From positions 7,063,402 through 7,127,401 of the forward strand of contig NZ_CP108677.1 of NCBI RefSeq assembly GCF_035994945.1: a DNA stretch of 64,000 nt. Reading direction: 5' to 3'. The translations under genes and the position numbers were made by a program. A model generated the notes under the pieces. That model was not told the origin of the DNA. It saw only the letters and a program-made list of their open reading frames with translations, and ran no database searches. Positions 16,995 through 26,488 of this stretch are shown here, in pieces; the first letter of the stretch is position 1; the number at the start of each line of letters is the position of its first letter. This DNA comes from Streptomyces sp. NBC_01216 (GTDB taxonomy: Bacteria > Actinomycetota > Actinomycetes > Streptomycetales > Streptomycetaceae).

Positions 16995-18272
16995 TCAGTC
17001 CTTGCGGGACACGGCTCCGAGCTCGCGCGAGAGCCGCGCCACCGCTTCATCCGGCCCCTGGCGCAGCGCCATCAGGTCCTGCCCCACGGCCTGCACGGCG
17101 AGGCTCACCTGGTCGTAACGCGGGCTCTTGGGGCGCGGCACCGCCGACAACACGCTCTCGCGCAGGGTGGACAGGTACGGATACGCCCGTACCAGCTCGG
17201 GATCCTCGTACAGCGCGGCCCGCACCGGGGGCAGCGAGCCCTCGGTGAGGACCCGCCGCTGCACCTGTTCACTGGTGAGGTATGAGATCAGATCGGCCGC
17301 CGACTCCGGGTGCCGCGCGTGGCTGCTGACGGCGAGGTTCGAGCCGCCCAGCACGCTGCTGCCGGGCCCGTCGGCTCCCGGCAGCGGCACCGCGCCGAAC
17401 CTGCCCGCGACCTTCGAGCCGGCCGCGCTCGCGGCCTCGTACACGTAGGGCCAGTTCCGCAGGAAGAGCAGCCGGCCGTCCTGGAACGCCTTCCGGGACT
17501 CCTCCTCCTTGTAGTCGAGCGCCTCGCGGGAGATCCAGCCGTCCCGCACGCCGTCCGCGAGGAACCGCAGGCCGGTGCGCGCCCCGTCGGAGTCCACGGT
17601 GACGCGGGCGCCGTCGTCGCCCAGGATCGAACCGCCGGCCGAGTGCACCGCCTCGGTGATGTTGACGGTGAGCCCCTCGTAGGGGAGGAACTGCCCGGCG
17701 TAGCCGTCCAGCCCGTGCTCCGGGGCGATCACGCGTGCCTGACGGGCCAGCTCGGACCAGGTCCGCGGCGGCTGCTCGCCCTCCAGGTCCAGGATGTCCT
17801 TGCGGTAGTACAGCAGGCCGGCGTTGGTGACGTACGGGACCGCGTACAGCCGGCCGTCGAAGGTCGCGGTGTCCACGACCGGCCGCAGGAAGGCATCCAA
17901 CGGGAAACGGTCCCGTTCGAGCCGGGAGATCCATCCGGCGGCCGCGAACTCGGACGTCCAGGCGACGTCGATGTTCAGGACGTCGAACCGGTCGCGACCC
18001 GAGCGCAGTTCGCTGATCATCTGGGCCCGGGTCTCGTCGGCCGAGTCGGGCAGCTCGACGAGGGTGACGCGTTCGTCGGGACGGCTCTGGTTCCAGTCGT
18101 CGAGGAGAGGGCCGAGGTAGTCGGTCAGGTCGCCCGCCGTCACCAGCGTCAGAGGACCGCGGGCGTCAGAGGCGGCGGCGCCCCCGCCGGGGCGTACGCC
18201 GAGACCGGCGTACCCCGCCAGCAAGACCGCCACCACCAGGAGAGCCCTACCCGCGGCACGCATCCACCGCAT
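16995..18272 (-). CDS. ABC transporter extracellular solute-binding protein (sugar, LpqY/ThuE-like)
   Basis: 425 residues from ATG 18272, chosen because GGGAGGAA lies five bases upstream; the longer frame to 18314 lacks this. A hydrophobic N-terminal segment (ALLVVAVLLAGYAGLGV) lacks a Cys lipobox, so the protein is either secreted or anchored by an uncleaved signal. Family-1 features are present: LTLVTAGDLTDYLGPLLDDW, then FDVLNIDVAWTSEFAAAGW, YAVPYVTNAGLLYYRKD and a C-terminal DLISYLTSEQVQRRVL. The closest remembered relatives are trehalose/maltose-type binding proteins. No permease genes adjoin it, so it is orphaned from its transporter. It is separated from the GH13 operon by a strong hairpin. 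Confidence 0.85.
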   Translation of the reverse strand: MRWMRAAGRALLVVAVLLAGYAGLGVRPGGGAAASDARGPLTLVTAGDLTDYLGPLLDDWNQSRPDERVTLVELPDSADETRAQMISELRSGRDRFDVLNIDVAWTSEFAAAGWISRLERDRFPLDAFLRPVVDTATFDGRLYAVPYVTNAGLLYYRKDILDLEGEQPPRTWSELARQARVIAPEHGLDGYAGQFLPYEGLTVNITEAVHSAGGSILGDDGARVTVDSDGARTGLRFLADGVRDGWISREALDYKEEESRKAFQDGRLLFLRNWPYVYEAASAAGSKVAGRFGAVPLPGADGPGSSVLGGSNLAVSSHARHPESAADLISYLTSEQVQRRVLTEGSLPPVRAALYEDPELVRAYPYLSTLRESVLSAVPRPKSPRYDQVSLAVQAVGQDLMALRQGPDEAVARLSRELGAVSRKD

Positions 18273-18440
18273 AGATTCCTCCCAGGTGCACGATCCGGCT
18301 GCGCCGCCGACCATCGTGGCCTATATATACCCGTTAGGCATGGGCGATACTAGACGTCCAGGCAGACAGGACGGACCTCGGCGACATCCGGCCGTGTGTC
18401 AGTGAACGGTTGACTACTGAGCGGGAAGGAGGGGGAGCGA

Positions 18441-18947
18441 GTGCGGCTGGCGCTCCTTGCGCTCCTCACCCGTAGCCCTGCGCACGGTTACGAGCTCAAG
18501 CAGGACCTTGAGAAGCTCCTGGGCACCGCGTACCCTCAGCCCAACGTAGGCCAGATCTACGTCACCCTCGGCCGGCTGGAGAAGAGCGGCCTGATCGAGG
18601 GCGAGGACGTCGAACAGTCAGGCCGGCCCAACAAGCGCACGTACAAGCTCACGGACGCCGGGCGCGAGGCCGTCCTGGCCTGGTTCGAGAACACCGCGGA
18701 GGAACCCCGGGTACGGGACGAGTTCTTCATGAAACTGGCGCTCGCACCGCAGTCCGGTCTGGCCGATCCGATCGCCCTGATCAACAAGCAGCGGCGCCAG
18801 TACCTCAACACCATGCGGGACCTGTCGAAGCTGGCCGCGGCAGAGGACCGCGACAACAAGATCTCGCAACTGCTGATCGAGGGCGCCATGCTGCACCTGC
18901 AGGCCGACCTCGACTGGCTGGAACGCTGTCAGGAGGAGCTGGAATGA
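18441..18947 (+). CDS. PadR-family transcriptional regulator
   Basis: 168 residues. The N-terminal winged helix (LLALLTRSPAHGYELKQDL, then VGQIYVTLGRLEKSGLIEGE and RRP-like GRPNKRTYKLTDAGREAV) is diagnostic for PadR. The C-terminal half is helical (Vir_act_alpha-like) for dimerisation. GTG start with GGAAGGAGGGGGAGCGA upstream. It overlaps the ABC ATPase start by 4 bp, so it is the first gene of a three-gene operon and probably represses it. A weak inverted repeat TCAGT-N12-ACTGA (18399-18420) just upstream is a possible autoregulatory site. Confidence 0.93.
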   Translation: MRLALLALLTRSPAHGYELKQDLEKLLGTAYPQPNVGQIYVTLGRLEKSGLIEGEDVEQSGRPNKRTYKLTDAGREAVLAWFENTAEEPRVRDEFFMKLALAPQSGLADPIALINKQRRQYLNTMRDLSKLAAAEDRDNKISQLLIEGAMLHLQADLDWLERCQEELE

Positions 18948-19711
18948 GCGACGACGCCACCGCCGCTCCAGCCGTGCCCATCGTCCGCGCCGAGGGCCTG
19001 AACAAGACGCATCGCGGCGAGGGCGCGCCAGTGCCCGCCGTCCGCGGCGTGGACCTGTCCGTCCAGCCCGGCGAGTTCGTCGCGGTCACCGGACCCTCCG
19101 GAGCCGGCAAGTCCACCCTGCTGCACCTGATCGGCGGCCTTCAGCGGCCCGACAGCGGCAGGCTGTGGCTCGACGGGGAGCGGGTCGACCAATACCGGGA
19201 GGCGCGCTGGGCCGTCCTCAGACGCCGCAGCATCGGCGTCGTCTTCCAGTTCTTCAACCTCGTCTCCAACCTCACCGTCGCCGACAACGTCGAACTGCCC
19301 GCCCTGCTCGCCGGCGTCTCCCCGAAGGCCGCCCGCGACTCCCGCGCCGAACTGCTCGCCGAACTCGGCCTCGAGGGCCGTGAACGGTCCATGCCCGGAG
19401 AGCTGTCCGGCGGCGAACAGCAGCGGGTCGCGCTCGCCCGCGCCCTGGTCAACCACCCCGCACTGCTGCTCGCCGACGAACCGGCCGGCAGCCTGGACAG
19501 CAAGGGCACCCGTGACGTGCTGCGGCTGCTCACGCGGTTCCACCAGCGCGGCCAGACGATCGTGATGGTCACCCACGATGCCCGGATGGCCAGCGCCGCC
19601 GACCGCGTCATCAGCTTCTTCGACGGCCGCATAGCCGACGACGCACAGCTCGACGGCGGACGCGCCGGGCCGGCCGGCGGTGTCTCCGGCGTCCTCGAAC
19701 TGAAGGAGTGA
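18944..19711 (+). CDS. ABC transporter ATP-binding protein (LolD/MacB-type)
   Basis: 255 residues with Walker A GPSGAGKST, Q-loop FQFFNLV, signature LSGGEQQRVA, Walker B LLLADEPAG and H-loop MVTHD, all intact. LolD-like ATPases work with FtsX-type permeases and drive export or mechanotransmission rather than import. It is translationally coupled to PadR upstream and to the FtsX permease downstream. The function of the pump is unknown. PadR-controlled ABC/FtsX pairs are often drug or lipid exporters. Confidence 0.95.
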   Translation: MSDDATAAPAVPIVRAEGLNKTHRGEGAPVPAVRGVDLSVQPGEFVAVTGPSGAGKSTLLHLIGGLQRPDSGRLWLDGERVDQYREARWAVLRRRSIGVVFQFFNLVSNLTVADNVELPALLAGVSPKAARDSRAELLAELGLEGRERSMPGELSGGEQQRVALARALVNHPALLLADEPAGSLDSKGTRDVLRLLTRFHQRGQTIVMVTHDARMASAADRVISFFDGRIADDAQLDGGRAGPAGGVSGVLELKE

Positions 19712-19713
19712 CC

Positions 19714-22074
19714 GTGCGGGCCACCCTGCGCTGGGCGCAGGCCGATTTCCGCGCACACCGCGGCGAAGCGCTCTTCGTCGTCCTGGCCAGCGCCGGGGTC
19801 ATCGCCTCGCTCCTGCTGGCCGGCGCCCTTTTCGGCTACGCAGCGAACCCCTGGCAGCGGGTCTTCAACCAGTCTCACGGCGCGCACATCTGGTTGCACA
19901 CCCGCGCCGGTGCGGACACGGACGCCCTGTCGGGCGTGGACGGGGTCGCTGCGCTGTCCGGCCCCTACCGCACGGCCGCGACCACGGTCGAGTCCCGGGG
20001 CGCGCGGGCCGGGGTGACGCTCCGCGCCGCCCCGGTGGAGCCCCCGCAGACCGGACGCCCGCTCATCGGCGCCGGCAGCTGGCTCGCCGCGCCGGATGGC
20101 GATGGCGCCAACGGGACGGGCTCCGGGACGGCCACCGGCACCGGCACGGGCTCCGTCGTGCTGGAGACCTCGGTCGCACGAGCCCTCTGGGCGGAGCCCG
20201 GCGACACCGTACGCGTCACCGGGCCGGACGGCGTCACACACCAGCTGCGGGTGAGCGGGACAGCCGACGCGGCCGAACCCCGCTACCAGCCGGGCGGCGC
20301 CGCGGGCATCGGCTGGGTCCTCCCCGCCACACTCGACGAGATAGCCCGCGGAGACTCAGGACAGAGTGTGGGGCTGCGTCTGGAGGACCCGGAGGACACG
20401 GACTTCATCGTCCAGCGCGCGGTCACCGTACTCGGCGCCGACCGTGTGGCCGAGGTCACCAAGTGGCAGCAGGCACGCGCCGACGCGGGCGGCGACGACC
20501 GGCTGCTCGGCGCGATGTTCGCCGTCTTCGGCCTCGGAGCCCTGCTCGCGGCGGCCCTGGCCGCCTCCGGCGCGATCGGCGCCCGCGTCCGGGGCCAGCT
20601 GCGGGACATCGCCATCCTGAAGGCGATCGGCTTCACTCCTGGCCAGGTCACCCGCGGCTTCCTCGTACAGCACCTGGCCTTCGCGTTCCTCGGCGTGGCC
20701 CTCGGCACGACGGCGATCGCACTGCTCGGTGCCCGGATACCCGGGCGGATCGGGGATGCCGCCGCCCTGTGGCAGGACCTGCCCGGTCACACCGCCCTGA
20801 TGATCGGCATCCCCGTCGGGGCGGTACTGCTGATCGCCGCCTCCACCGGGCTGTCGGCCTGGAGGGCCGGCCGGGTGCCACCGGTACCGGTGGCCCGGGG
20901 CGCGCTGCCTTCCGCCGCGCCGATGACCGCGTTCGGCAGGCGGGCACTCGGCGTACGGGTGCCTCCCGCTCTCGTCCTGGGGTGGCGCGCGGCGTTCCCC
21001 CGACGTGGCCGGACGCTCGTACCGGTGGCCCGCCTCGCGCTGCCGCTGGTCCTCATCACGGTCGCTCTGGTCGCCTGGTCGACCCTGGACCAGTTCCGCA
21101 GTCGGCCCGCGCAGGTGGGACTGGCCGCGGCACTGACCGTACGGGCCGAGCGGCCCGCCGGAGTGTCGGACGCGGAGTTGGGGAAGACCCTCGCGACGGT
21201 CCGGGACATCGCGGCCGTCCATCCGGGCGTGGAGATGGCGGCGCTCGTGCCCGGACAGACCGGAACCATCACGCTGCGCGGACTCGGCACGGTCCGGCAG
21301 CCGTACCCCTCCGCGGTGGTGGAAGGACGCGCGATCGCCGGAGCGGACGAGGCGGTGGCGGGGCAGGGACTGCTGGACCTCCTCGGCGTCCGGGTCGGCG
21401 ACTGGGTGCGGATGACGGTCGGTGGACGACCGCAGATCCTGCATCTGGTCGGCCGCACCATCGAGCCCGAATCGGGCGGCCGGGTGATCACCACGACCCT
21501 GGACGCACTGCGCGAGCGCGACCCGCAGCTCCGACCCGCCTACCACGCGCTGGAACTGCGCGAGGGGGCCGACCCCCGGGCTGTGAGAGACGCCCTCGCG
21601 ACGCGGGCCGGCGGAACCCTCGAGATCCGTGAAACGCCCAACCCGGCCGACCGGCTGGAACCGGCACGCGGGGTGATCGGCGCACTGATCGCCGTACTGG
21701 CCCTCATCGGGCTGATCGAACTGCTGACCTTGATCGGCACGGGAGTTCGTGACCGGGGTCGTGACCTGCTCGCCCTGAAGGCGATAGGGCTGACGCCCCG
21801 GCAGATCGGGGCGATGATCGTGACGGCCGTCGGGCTGACCACGCTCGTCGCCGCACTGGCGGGGACGGCGGTGGGCGTCCTGTCCGGGACCTGGCTCGTG
21901 GATACGCAGGGGGCATCGAGCGGGATCGGGGCGGGCATCGCGCGACTGCCTCCGCCACAGGCGCTGTTGACGGTGATTGCCGGGGCGGTGCTGGGCGCGG
22001 TATCGGCGGCGGCGCTCCCCGCGACCCGGGCGGCACGACGGAGGCTCGCGGACTCGCTCAGCGAAACACTCTGA
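19714..22074 (+). CDS. FtsX-like ABC transporter permease
   Basis: 786 residues. I chose the GTG at 19714 because GAAGGA is spaced six bases before it; a GTG at 19708 would abut the Shine-Dalgarno. The layout is N-terminal membrane helix, ~220-residue extracytoplasmic domain, three helices, a second extracytoplasmic domain and a last set of helices. FtsX motifs are present twice: IAILKAIGFTPGQV and LLALKAIGLTPRQIGAMI. The two FtsX cores suggest a MacB/LolCE-like duplicated permease that forms a complex with the upstream ATPase. The substrate is not apparent. It ends convergently with the symporter-phosphatase gene. Confidence 0.92.
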   Translation: MRATLRWAQADFRAHRGEALFVVLASAGVIASLLLAGALFGYAANPWQRVFNQSHGAHIWLHTRAGADTDALSGVDGVAALSGPYRTAATTVESRGARAGVTLRAAPVEPPQTGRPLIGAGSWLAAPDGDGANGTGSGTATGTGTGSVVLETSVARALWAEPGDTVRVTGPDGVTHQLRVSGTADAAEPRYQPGGAAGIGWVLPATLDEIARGDSGQSVGLRLEDPEDTDFIVQRAVTVLGADRVAEVTKWQQARADAGGDDRLLGAMFAVFGLGALLAAALAASGAIGARVRGQLRDIAILKAIGFTPGQVTRGFLVQHLAFAFLGVALGTTAIALLGARIPGRIGDAAALWQDLPGHTALMIGIPVGAVLLIAASTGLSAWRAGRVPPVPVARGALPSAAPMTAFGRRALGVRVPPALVLGWRAAFPRRGRTLVPVARLALPLVLITVALVAWSTLDQFRSRPAQVGLAAALTVRAERPAGVSDAELGKTLATVRDIAAVHPGVEMAALVPGQTGTITLRGLGTVRQPYPSAVVEGRAIAGADEAVAGQGLLDLLGVRVGDWVRMTVGGRPQILHLVGRTIEPESGGRVITTTLDALRERDPQLRPAYHALELREGADPRAVRDALATRAGGTLEIRETPNPADRLEPARGVIGALIAVLALIGLIELLTLIGTGVRDRGRDLLALKAIGLTPRQIGAMIVTAVGLTTLVAALAGTAVGVLSGTWLVDTQGASSGIGAGIARLPPPQALLTVIAGAVLGAVSAAALPATRAARRRLADSLSETL

Positions 22075-22204
22075 TACGTGAGACGTGCCGGCACACCGAT
22101 CGCGGGGTCTCGCCCGCGGACGGCCGCCGCCGGTCGGCCAGGCGCCCGCACTCCGTCGGGGGGGACGGCGTTCCGGCGGGTGTTCGCCGGCGCGGGTCGC
22201 TCAC

Positions 22205-25200
22205 TCACACCGGCGGGTCGGGGACTGCCTGCTCGGTCCAGATGATCTTTCCCGTCTTGGTATAGCGCGTGCCCCAGCGCCGGGCGAGCTGTGCGACGAT
22301 CAGCAGACCCCGCCCTCCCTCGTCCATGGTCCGGGCATGGCGCAGGCGGGGCGAGGTGTTGCTGGCGTCGGACACCTCGCAGATCAGGGCGCGGTCCCGG
22401 ATCAGCCGCAGGACGATCGGGCCGGTGGCGTGACGGATGGCGTTGGTGACCAGCTCGCTGACGATCAGCTCCGTGGTGAAGGTCAGGTCTTCCAGGCCCC
22501 ATGCCGACAGTTGCCGCGCGGCGACGCTACGGGCGTCCGCGACGGTGGCGGGGTCCGAGAGGAGGTCCCAGGACGCGACCCGGTCGGATCCCAGCAGGCG
22601 GGTCCGGGCGAGGAGCAGGGCGGCGTCGTCACGCGGCGGGACAGCCAGCAGCGCGTCAACGACGTTGTCGCCAGTCTCCCGCAGCGACGGGCGGGGCGCC
22701 CTGAGCCCTTCCTTCAGCCGGGAGAGGCCGACGTCGATGTCCCGGTCCGCGGCCTGGATAAGGCCGTCGGTGTAGAGCCCGATCAGGCTGCCCTCGGCCA
22801 GTTCCAGTTCCACGGACTCGAAAGGCAGGGAGCCGAGGCCGATCGGCGGTCCGGCGGGCAGGTCCAGGAACTCGACGGTGCCGTCGGGGCGGACGATCAC
22901 TGGCGGGAGGTGACCGGCCCTGGCCATGCTGCACATCCCGGCGACCGGGTCGTACACGGCGTACAGGCAGGTGGCACCCAGCATCGCGGCGCTCACGCTC
23001 TCGTGATCGGCCGACGTCGCCCCTTCGCTGCCGGGCGACTCCATGAGGCCGATGACCAGGTCGTCCAGGTGGGCCAACAGTTCGTCAGGGGGAAGGTCCA
23101 GATTGGCGAGCGTGCGCACCGCCGTGCGGAGGCGCCCCATCGTCGCCGCGGAGTTGATGCCGTGCCCGACCACGTCCCCGACGACCAACGCCACCCGTGC
23201 TCCGGACAGGGGGATCACGTCGAACCAGTCGCCGCCGACGCCGGTCGGCGCATCCGCCGGGCAATACCACGACGCCACGTCCAGCGCCGATCCGCCGGTC
23301 ACTTCCTGCGGCAGTAGATAGCGCTGCATCGACCGGGCAGCGGTTCGCTCACGGGTGAAGCGGCGCGCGTTGTCGACGGACACGGCGGCGCGGGAGACGA
23401 GTTCCTCCGCGAGACGTACGTCGTCCTCCCCGAAGGGCCATGCGCGGCGCCCGGACCGGACGAACGTCGCCGCGCCCAGCGTGACGCCACGGGCCCGTAC
23501 CGGCACCACCATCACCGAGCGGAGGTCGAACCGGCGGATGGCGGGGCCCAGCGACGGATCCATGGCCACCCATGCCTCGGGTGAGTGCTCCAGGTCCTCC
23601 ACCAGAGTCCGGCTCTCCAGAAGGCAGCGGGCGACGGGCGAGGACGGGGCGCGCTGGACCACTTCCCCCACGGCCAGCCGCGCCTCCGGGTTGCCCTTGC
23701 GGACGGACCTCTGCCCCGCGCGGCGGATGACCGGACCGAGGTCGACCGGCCCGGGAGCGGGCTCCTCGCCGCTTATCACCGAATCCAGCAGGTCGACGGC
23801 GACGAAGTCGGCGAGAGCGGGCACGGTGTTGTCGGCCAGTTCCTGCGCGGTCAGCTGCACATCCAGCACGCTGCCGATGCGCGCGCTCGCCTCGTTCAGC
23901 AGGGCGAGCCGCTCCTGTGCCCGTCGGCGCTCAGTGACGTCGATGATCATGTACCAGACACCCACCTGACGGCCGCGCCGGTCCTTCATGCCGAAGAACG
24001 AGGCCGAGTACGCCCGATCCCGGTAGGGCGCGCGATGACCGACGGAGCGGAACTCGTGGTCCATCACCGGAGCCCCGGTCCGCAGGACGCGCCGCATCCT
24101 CTCCTCGAAAGCCTCTGCCTCGGGCTTCGGCAGCACCTCCCTCACCTGGCGACCCAGCCTTCGGTCCTCAGGGATCAGCCGCCCCAGCACCTTGTTCACC
24201 CAGACGTAGCGCAGGTCGGTGTCGAGGACCGCCACACCGACCGGAGCGTCGGACAGGAACGGTACGAGCAGCAGCTGACTGACCCCACCCCCCGGCATCC
24301 GCCAGAAGGCTCGTTGCGGCGGCCGGCCGACAAACCTGCCGAAGACGAGGGCGGCGAGCGTGGCGACGAGCACGCCCGGAACCATCTCGTAGATGTCCGA
24401 CTCGAGCGGCCCCAGCAGTGGATTGATCCTGTCCCACAGGAGCACCGTGGCCGCGCCCGACACGATCGAGGCCATGGCCCCCGCCCAGGTCATCCGCGGC
24501 CAGTACAGCGACAGCAAGACGACCGGCCCGAACGCGGCGCCGAAACCGGCCCAGGCGTAGGCCACGATATTCAGTACCCCGCCTCCCCCGAGCGCGATCA
24601 CGCAGGCGACGACGATCACCACCACCACGGCCCCGCGCCCCACCCACAGCAGCGTCCGGTCGGACGCGCGCCGGTTGAGGAACGCGCGGTAGAAGTCCTC
24701 CGTGAGGGCGACGGACGACACCAGCAGCTGACTGTCCGCCGTCGACATGATCGCGGCCAGTACGGCGACCAGCATCAGCCCGGCGACCCAGGGGTTGAGC
24801 AGGGTCTCGCTCAGGACGATGAACACCGTCTCCGGGTTGTTCAGAGGCGTGTCGAGCTGAGCGATCCCCACAAGGCCGACGAGGGTGGCACCGGCGAGCA
24901 CGACCACCACCCAGAGTGTTCCGATGCGCCGGGCCGCCGGGACCGCCCGGGTACTGCGGATGCCCATGAAGCGGGCCAGGATGTGCGGCTGGCCGAAGTA
25001 GCCGAGGCCCCAGGCAAGCAGCGACACGATCGCCACTGCGCCGAGCGACCCGCCCGCCGTCCACCGGCCGTCGACGAAACCGGCCTCCGCCCCGACGTCC
25101 AGCAGGCTCGGCGTCTTGCCGTCGAGGGATTCCTTCAGGGAACCGAAGCCCCCGAGCGCCGCGACGCCGACCAGGGGGAGCACCAGCAGGGCGACGAACA

Positions 25201-25783
25201 TCAGAATGCCCTGCATGACGTGCGTCAGGCTGACGGCGAGGAAGCCGCCGAGACACGCGTAGACCACTATGACCAGGGCAGTCAGCACCACCCCGAGTCC
25301 GAAGGGGACATCGAAGACCTGCTCGAACAGTAGTCCTCCGGCCACCAGACCGCTGGCGACGTAGACGGTGAAGAACACGACGGTCACGGCGGCCGAGACC
25401 ATCCGCAGGCTCCGGGTGCGGTCCTCGAAACGCTCCTCCAGATAGGCCGACAGGCTGACAGCGTTGCCGGCCCGCTCGGTATACGTACGCAGTCTCGGGG
25501 CGACGAGCAGCCAGTTCAGGTAAGTTCCGGCCGCCAGGCCCACGGCGATCCATCCCGCGCCGATGCCGGCCGCGTAGACGGCTCCGGGGAGGGCGAGGAA
25601 CAGCCAGCCGGACATGTCGCTCGCACCGGCGGAGAGCGCCGCGACCGGCGCGCTGAGCCTGCGGCCGCCCAGCGCGAAGTCGGCGAAGCTTCGGGTCCGA
25701 GCGTACGCCCACACTCCCACCGCGACCAGGGCCATCACATAGACGATGAACGTGGCCAGGACCGGCGCGATCAGATCGGGCAT
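22205..25783 (-). CDS. PutP-type sodium/solute symporter fused to PAS-GAF-SpoIIE phosphatase-HATPase
   Basis: 1192 residues from ATG 25783 (GAGGGAG upstream; a GTG about 45 bases earlier is an alternative). Residues ~1-495 form a 12-13-helix sodium:solute symporter resembling PutP, with GASDMSGWLFLALPGAVY and STADSQLLVSSVALTEDF. A PAS domain follows (~510-620, VGVAVLDTDLRYVWVNKVLG). Then come a GAF-like domain (~625-800) and a PP2C/SpoIIE phosphatase (~815-1055, with the metal-binding Asp in GVGGDWFDVIPL and VGDVVGHG). A RsbW-like HATPase closes it (~1075-1190, SELVTNAIRHA and EGGRGLLIV). It likely couples transport or membrane state to an anti-sigma/anti-anti-sigma partner switch. Both a kinase-like and a phosphatase module reside in one chain. 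No sigma or STAS partner is adjacent. Confidence 0.92.
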   Translation of the reverse strand: MPDLIAPVLATFIVYVMALVAVGVWAYARTRSFADFALGGRRLSAPVAALSAGASDMSGWLFLALPGAVYAAGIGAGWIAVGLAAGTYLNWLLVAPRLRTYTERAGNAVSLSAYLEERFEDRTRSLRMVSAAVTVVFFTVYVASGLVAGGLLFEQVFDVPFGLGVVLTALVIVVYACLGGFLAVSLTHVMQGILMFVALLVLPLVGVAALGGFGSLKESLDGKTPSLLDVGAEAGFVDGRWTAGGSLGAVAIVSLLAWGLGYFGQPHILARFMGIRSTRAVPAARRIGTLWVVVVLAGATLVGLVGIAQLDTPLNNPETVFIVLSETLLNPWVAGLMLVAVLAAIMSTADSQLLVSSVALTEDFYRAFLNRRASDRTLLWVGRGAVVVVIVVACVIALGGGGVLNIVAYAWAGFGAAFGPVVLLSLYWPRMTWAGAMASIVSGAATVLLWDRINPLLGPLESDIYEMVPGVLVATLAALVFGRFVGRPPQRAFWRMPGGGVSQLLLVPFLSDAPVGVAVLDTDLRYVWVNKVLGRLIPEDRRLGRQVREVLPKPEAEAFEERMRRVLRTGAPVMDHEFRSVGHRAPYRDRAYSASFFGMKDRRGRQVGVWYMIIDVTERRRAQERLALLNEASARIGSVLDVQLTAQELADNTVPALADFVAVDLLDSVISGEEPAPGPVDLGPVIRRAGQRSVRKGNPEARLAVGEVVQRAPSSPVARCLLESRTLVEDLEHSPEAWVAMDPSLGPAIRRFDLRSVMVVPVRARGVTLGAATFVRSGRRAWPFGEDDVRLAEELVSRAAVSVDNARRFTRERTAARSMQRYLLPQEVTGGSALDVASWYCPADAPTGVGGDWFDVIPLSGARVALVVGDVVGHGINSAATMGRLRTAVRTLANLDLPPDELLAHLDDLVIGLMESPGSEGATSADHESVSAAMLGATCLYAVYDPVAGMCSMARAGHLPPVIVRPDGTVEFLDLPAGPPIGLGSLPFESVELELAEGSLIGLYTDGLIQAADRDIDVGLSRLKEGLRAPRPSLRETGDNVVDALLAVPPRDDAALLLARTRLLGSDRVASWDLLSDPATVADARSVAARQLSAWGLEDLTFTTELIVSELVTNAIRHATGPIVLRLIRDRALICEVSDASNTSPRLRHARTMDEGGRGLLIVAQLARRWGTRYTKTGKIIWTEQAVPDPPV

Positions 25784-26008
25784 GTCTCCCTCGATCAGGA
25801 GGCGAATGACCACAGGCAGCGTTGTCACCTGAGACTGCGGCTCCTCCTTGTATAAATGTACCGACTTCGGGCCCGCGAGGGCTGCTGGGGAGAATGCCCG
25901 AGTGGAACCCTCGATGTCGTGCGTCCCGTGGCGATGCACGACATCGGGTGGAGCCCGCTCGGTGCACTGGCTCCGCCGCGGTGCGGGAATGGAGCCTCAC
26001 AGTCTCGA

Positions 26009-26488
<480 letters not shown>

